From an uncultured Eubacterium sp. (GTDB taxonomy: Bacteria > Bacillota > Clostridia > Lachnospirales > Lachnospiraceae): a stretch of 35,948 bases of DNA. Positions 33,659-35,948 of this stretch are shown one piece after another. The notes under the pieces are model-generated. The model was not told the origin of the DNA. It did not search any database and saw only the letters and a program-made list of their open reading frames with translations. Positions within the stretch are counted from its first letter, which is position 1. The number at the start of each line of letters is the position of its first letter. The position numbers and the translations under genes were made by a program. The stretch lies in NCBI GenBank assembly GCA_910578975.1, contig CAJTRZ010000018.1, positions 1 through 35,948 of the forward strand, read 5' to 3'.

Positions 33659-34678
33659 TTGAAAGAGGTAAAAATATTAGCGATAGAAAGTTCTTGTGAT
33701 GAGACGGCAGCGGCGGTTGTTGTAAATGGGAGGGAAGTATTGTCCAATGTGATATCTTCCCAGATTGATTTGCATACACTGTATGGAGGAGTTGTACCGG
33801 AAATTGCGTCGAGAAAGCATATTGAAAATATAAATCATGTAATCGAGAAAGCATTATCTGATGCAAAAGTAACTTTAGACGATATTGACGCAGTAGGAGT
33901 TACTTATGGACCCGGACTGGTAGGGGCACTGTTGGTAGGAGTAGCAGAAGCGAAAGCGATTTGTTTTGCGAAAAATATTCCGCTGGTAGGAGTGCATCAT
34001 ATCGAAGGACATATATGTGCTAATTATATAGAAAATAAAGAGCTGGAGCCTCCGTTTGTTTGTCTTGTTGTTTCAGGAGGGCATACACATCTTGTGGTAG
34101 TTGAAGATTATGGCAAATATAAAATTTTGGGAAAGACCAGGGATGATGCAGCAGGAGAGGCCTTTGACAAAGTGGCAAGAGCGATAGGTTTAGGATATCC
34201 GGGTGGACCGAAGATTGACAAAGTGTCTAAGGAAGGAAATCCTCATGCATATGAATTCCCGAGGGCAAAAATTACAGATAGTATCTATGATTTCAGTTTC
34301 AGTGGCTTAAAGTCTGCAGTGCTAAATCAGTTGAATGTTTCCCAGATGAAAGGCGAAGAAATAAAACCTGCGGATATTGCGGCGTCATTTCAGAATTCTG
34401 TTGTAGATACATTGCTTACCAGAGCTATGCTTGCTATGGAAGAGACAGGGATGAGAAAACTGGCGATTGCGGGCGGAGTAGCTTCTAATACTGCTATTCG
34501 AAAAGCATTTCAGGAGGAATGTAAAAAAAGAGGAATCGAGTTTTATCATCCATCTCCTATTTTATGTACAGATAATGCAGTGATGATTGGCTCGGCAGCG
34601 TATTATGAATATATCAATGGCGTAAGACATGGATGGGATTTGAATGCCATTCCTAACCTGAAATTAGGGGAAAGATAA
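33659..34678 (+). CDS. tsaD: tRNA N6-adenosine threonylcarbamoyltransferase
   Basis: This 339-residue catalytic subunit transfers the threonylcarbamoyl group from the AMP intermediate to A37 of tRNA. The ASKHA fold starts ILAIESSCDETAAAVV. The metal-binding HxxxH is H114-IEG-H118 in GVHHIEGHICANYIE. The nucleotide loops VSGGHTHLV, GEAFDKVARAIGLGYPGGP and AIAGGVASNTAIR follow. The start is TTG at 33659 with AGAGG 7 nt upstream. tsaD is separated from tsaE-tsaB-rimI by the zinc-ribbon and RNase Z-like genes and a palindromic element. Confidence 0.96.
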   Translation: MKEVKILAIESSCDETAAAVVVNGREVLSNVISSQIDLHTLYGGVVPEIASRKHIENINHVIEKALSDAKVTLDDIDAVGVTYGPGLVGALLVGVAEAKAICFAKNIPLVGVHHIEGHICANYIENKELEPPFVCLVVSGGHTHLVVVEDYGKYKILGKTRDDAAGEAFDKVARAIGLGYPGGPKIDKVSKEGNPHAYEFPRAKITDSIYDFSFSGLKSAVLNQLNVSQMKGEEIKPADIAASFQNSVVDTLLTRAMLAMEETGMRKLAIAGGVASNTAIRKAFQEECKKRGIEFYHPSPILCTDNAVMIGSAAYYEYINGVRHGWDLNAIPNLKLGER

Positions 34679-34706
34679 TAAAGTATTTAAATGAATGGAG
34701 TGCAAT

Positions 34707-35390
34707 ATGAGAAAAGTGACAGCGATAGTACTGGCTGCAGGTAGTGGCAGTCGTATGAAGAGCAGTACAAAAAAACAGTTTATGGAACTAAAGGGGAAAC
34801 CGATTTTGTGGTATTCCCTTTTTGCATTTGAAGAATACGGCGTTGATCAAATTATTTTGGTCACAGGGAAAGAAGATATTGAATATTGTAAAAAAGAGAT
34901 TGTTGAACAATATGGATTTGAGAAAGTAACAGATATTGTGGCTGGCGGAAGAGAACGTTATGAGTCAGTATATAATGGACTGGGAAAAGTCACAGGAGAT
35001 ATCGTATTAATACATGATGGGGCGAGACCGTTAATCTCGCAAGATATCATAAAGCGGTGTATAGAAGGCGCAATAAAGAATGGAGCATGTGTTGCCGGGA
35101 TGCCAGTGAAAGATACCATTAAAATTATTAATGGCGATAAGATAGTAATAGATACACCAAATAGGAATTATTTGTGGATTACACAGACACCTCAGAGTTT
35201 TATGTATGAATTGGTAAAAACTGCATATGATAGAATGCAGGAAAGTGATTTTAGCAATATTACTGATGATGCCATGGTAGTAGAACAGTTTACGAAACAT
35301 AAAGTAAAATTTGTGGAAGGAGATTATTCTAATATTAAGATAACAACTCCCGAGGATATTTTGGTAGCAGAATCATTGTTGAAATTTTGA
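34707..35390 (+). CDS. ispD: 2-C-methyl-D-erythritol 4-phosphate cytidylyltransferase
   Basis: This 227-residue enzyme of the non-mevalonate isoprenoid pathway transfers CMP to methylerythritol phosphate. I choose the ATG at 34707 because GGAG lies 6 nt upstream; an in-frame ATG at 34695 lies within the ribosome binding site. Motifs are the nucleotide-binding VLAAGSGSRMKSSTKKQF, LIHDGARPLIS, VAGMPVKDTIKI and WITQTPQSF. The final TTPEDILVAESLL is typical. It follows tsaD after 28 bp and is followed by a palindromic element. Confidence 0.95.
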   Translation: MRKVTAIVLAAGSGSRMKSSTKKQFMELKGKPILWYSLFAFEEYGVDQIILVTGKEDIEYCKKEIVEQYGFEKVTDIVAGGRERYESVYNGLGKVTGDIVLIHDGARPLISQDIIKRCIEGAIKNGACVAGMPVKDTIKIINGDKIVIDTPNRNYLWITQTPQSFMYELVKTAYDRMQESDFSNITDDAMVVEQFTKHKVKFVEGDYSNIKITTPEDILVAESLLKF

Positions 35391-35395
35391 AAGTT

Positions 35396-35533
35396 CAACA
35401 GTTCAGCCAACAGCTCGAATTCGCTTCGCTACTTCTCGCTGTTATGGCTCACCATATACAGAAAAATAAGGACTCAAAGTCCTGCAAGCAGTCCTTTTGA
35501 GCCTATATTTTTCTGTGCATGGCTGAACTGTTG
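35396..35533 (+). repeat. Variable-stem palindromic element, copy 2
   Basis: Perfect 14-bp outer ends CAACAGTTCAGCCA (35396-35409) and its complement (35520-35533) enclose a side helix (ACAGC...GCTGT with CTCGAATTCGCTTCGCTACT), the linker TGGCTCACCATAT (35445-35457) and a long stem of about 22 bp with small bulges (35458-35479 with 35495-35516). The loop contains TGCAAGCAGTC. It matches copy 1 except in the long stem. It lies 6 bp after the ispD stop codon and may act as its 3' end. Confidence 0.85.
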
Positions 35534-35554
35534 TAAAAAAAATGAAAAATGTTG

Positions 35555-35583
35555 TTGACAGTGAAAAAAAATAGTGATAATAT
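35555..35583 (+). promoter_or_regulatory. Promoter of tRNA-Ser(TGA)
   Basis: A consensus TTGACA (35555-35560) and TAATAT (35578-35583) with a 17-bp spacer lie about 30 bp before the mature tRNA. Confidence 0.7.
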
Positions 35584-35612
35584 AGTCAAGCACGTCACAA
35601 AAGGCGTGTCAC

Positions 35613-35697
35613 GGAGAGGTGTCCGAGTGGTTTATGGTGCCGGTCTTGAAAACCGGTGTGGTTAGTCCCACCGTGGGTTCGAATCCCACCTTCTCCG
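35613..35697 (+). tRNA. tRNA-Ser (anticodon TGA)
   Basis: The acceptor stem GGAGAGG pairs with CTTCTCC plus discriminator G. The anticodon stem CCGGT/ACCGG holds the loop CTTGAAA with anticodon TGA. A long variable arm (GTGGTTAGTCCCAC) marks a class II serine tRNA, and the T-loop GGTTCGAATCC is standard. CCA is not encoded (the next bases are CTTA), so CCA addition and RNase Z-type 3' processing are needed. Confidence 0.95.
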
Positions 35698-35768
35698 CTT
35701 ATATATTGTTTATTCTTGGTTGAATGATAATATATATTTTTTATAAGTAAAAAAGAAGTCAACTACTT

Positions 35769-35857
35769 GGAGAAGTACCCAAGTGGCTGAAGGGGCTCCC
35801 CTGGAAAGGGAGTAGGCCGTTAATAGCGGCGCGAGGGTTCAAATCCCTCCTTCTCCG
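35769..35857 (+). tRNA. tRNA-Ser (anticodon GGA)
   Basis: The acceptor stem GGAGAAG pairs with CTTCTCC plus discriminator G. The anticodon stem CTCCC/GGGAG holds the loop CTGGAAA with anticodon GGA. The long variable arm (GGCCGTTAATAGCGGC region) marks a class II serine tRNA, and the T-arm contains GGTTCAAATCC. CCA is not encoded. It may be processed from the same transcript as the preceding tRNA, or start from a weak TTGAAT-16-TATAAG promoter at 35720-35747. Confidence 0.95.
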
Positions 35858-35903
35858 TTTGAAAAGCTTCTTTAAAAACTTTTAAAAAAGTTCAAAAAAG
35901 TTG

Positions 35904-35932
35904 TTGACACTCAGTAACAGTTATGATATATT
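35904..35932 (+). promoter_or_regulatory. Promoter at the right edge, gene outside the window
   Basis: A consensus TTGACA (35904-35909) and TATATT (35927-35932) with a 17-bp spacer point rightward off the window. The style matches the tRNA-Ser promoter, so a further stable RNA gene may follow. Confidence 0.5.
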
Positions 35933-35948
35933 AGACAAGCTGTCGCTG

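Overview
The window is low-GC Firmicutes DNA, most likely from an obligately anaerobic, gut-type Clostridia of the Lachnospiraceae kind. The evidence is an [FeFe] hydrogenase, an oxygen-independent class III ribonucleotide reductase, AGGAGG-type ribosome binding sites, AT-rich intergenic DNA with many strong hairpins, and the conserved Firmicutes order hpf-secA-prfB. It looks like ordinary chromosome. I see no phage genes, transposase, CRISPR array or replication origin, and the family-level assignment is an inference.

Layout. Positions 1-412 hold no gene but contain a large imperfect inverted repeat and a second compound hairpin. Positions 413-2477 (minus strand) hold a group B-like [FeFe] hydrogenase overlapping a small ECF-type substrate-binding membrane protein. 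Positions 2821-4627 hold a MATE efflux pump and a DUF4234 membrane protein. Positions 5062-7251 hold nrdD, with two NrdR-box-like sites around its promoter. Positions 7493-13815 hold a small alarmone synthetase, two large right-handed beta-helix (GH55/pectate-lyase-3-like) proteins and an aldo/keto reductase; this is the most accessory part of the window. A minus-strand SDR dehydrogenase and a secreted SH3b-NlpC/P60 peptidoglycan hydrolase follow.

Positions 16665-21197 are hpf, secA and prfB, each with its own terminator or promoter. Positions 21284-25258 form a threonine/lysine block: homoserine dehydrogenase, a phosphoglycerate-mutase-like protein that is probably the missing homoserine kinase, and aspartokinase. 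Positions 25304-30419 are an FMN-riboswitch-controlled riboflavin operon, ribD-ribE-ribBA-ribH-HAD phosphatase-ribU, which joins synthesis and uptake under one switch; the HAD protein may fill the orphan dephosphorylation step. Positions 30543-35390 carry the t6A tRNA-modification genes tsaE, tsaB and tsaD with rimI, a small zinc-ribbon protein, an RNase Z-like nuclease and ispD. Two serine tRNA genes (TGA and GGA anticodons, no encoded CCA) close the window.

The most unusual signal is a pair of elements at 33491-33626 and 35396-35533, in opposite orientation. They share outer inverted ends, a linker, a side helix and a loop core, but have different long stems that each still pair. A third element at 7290-7414 has the same layout with unrelated sequence. 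This looks like a structured, duplicated intergenic element maintained for its fold.
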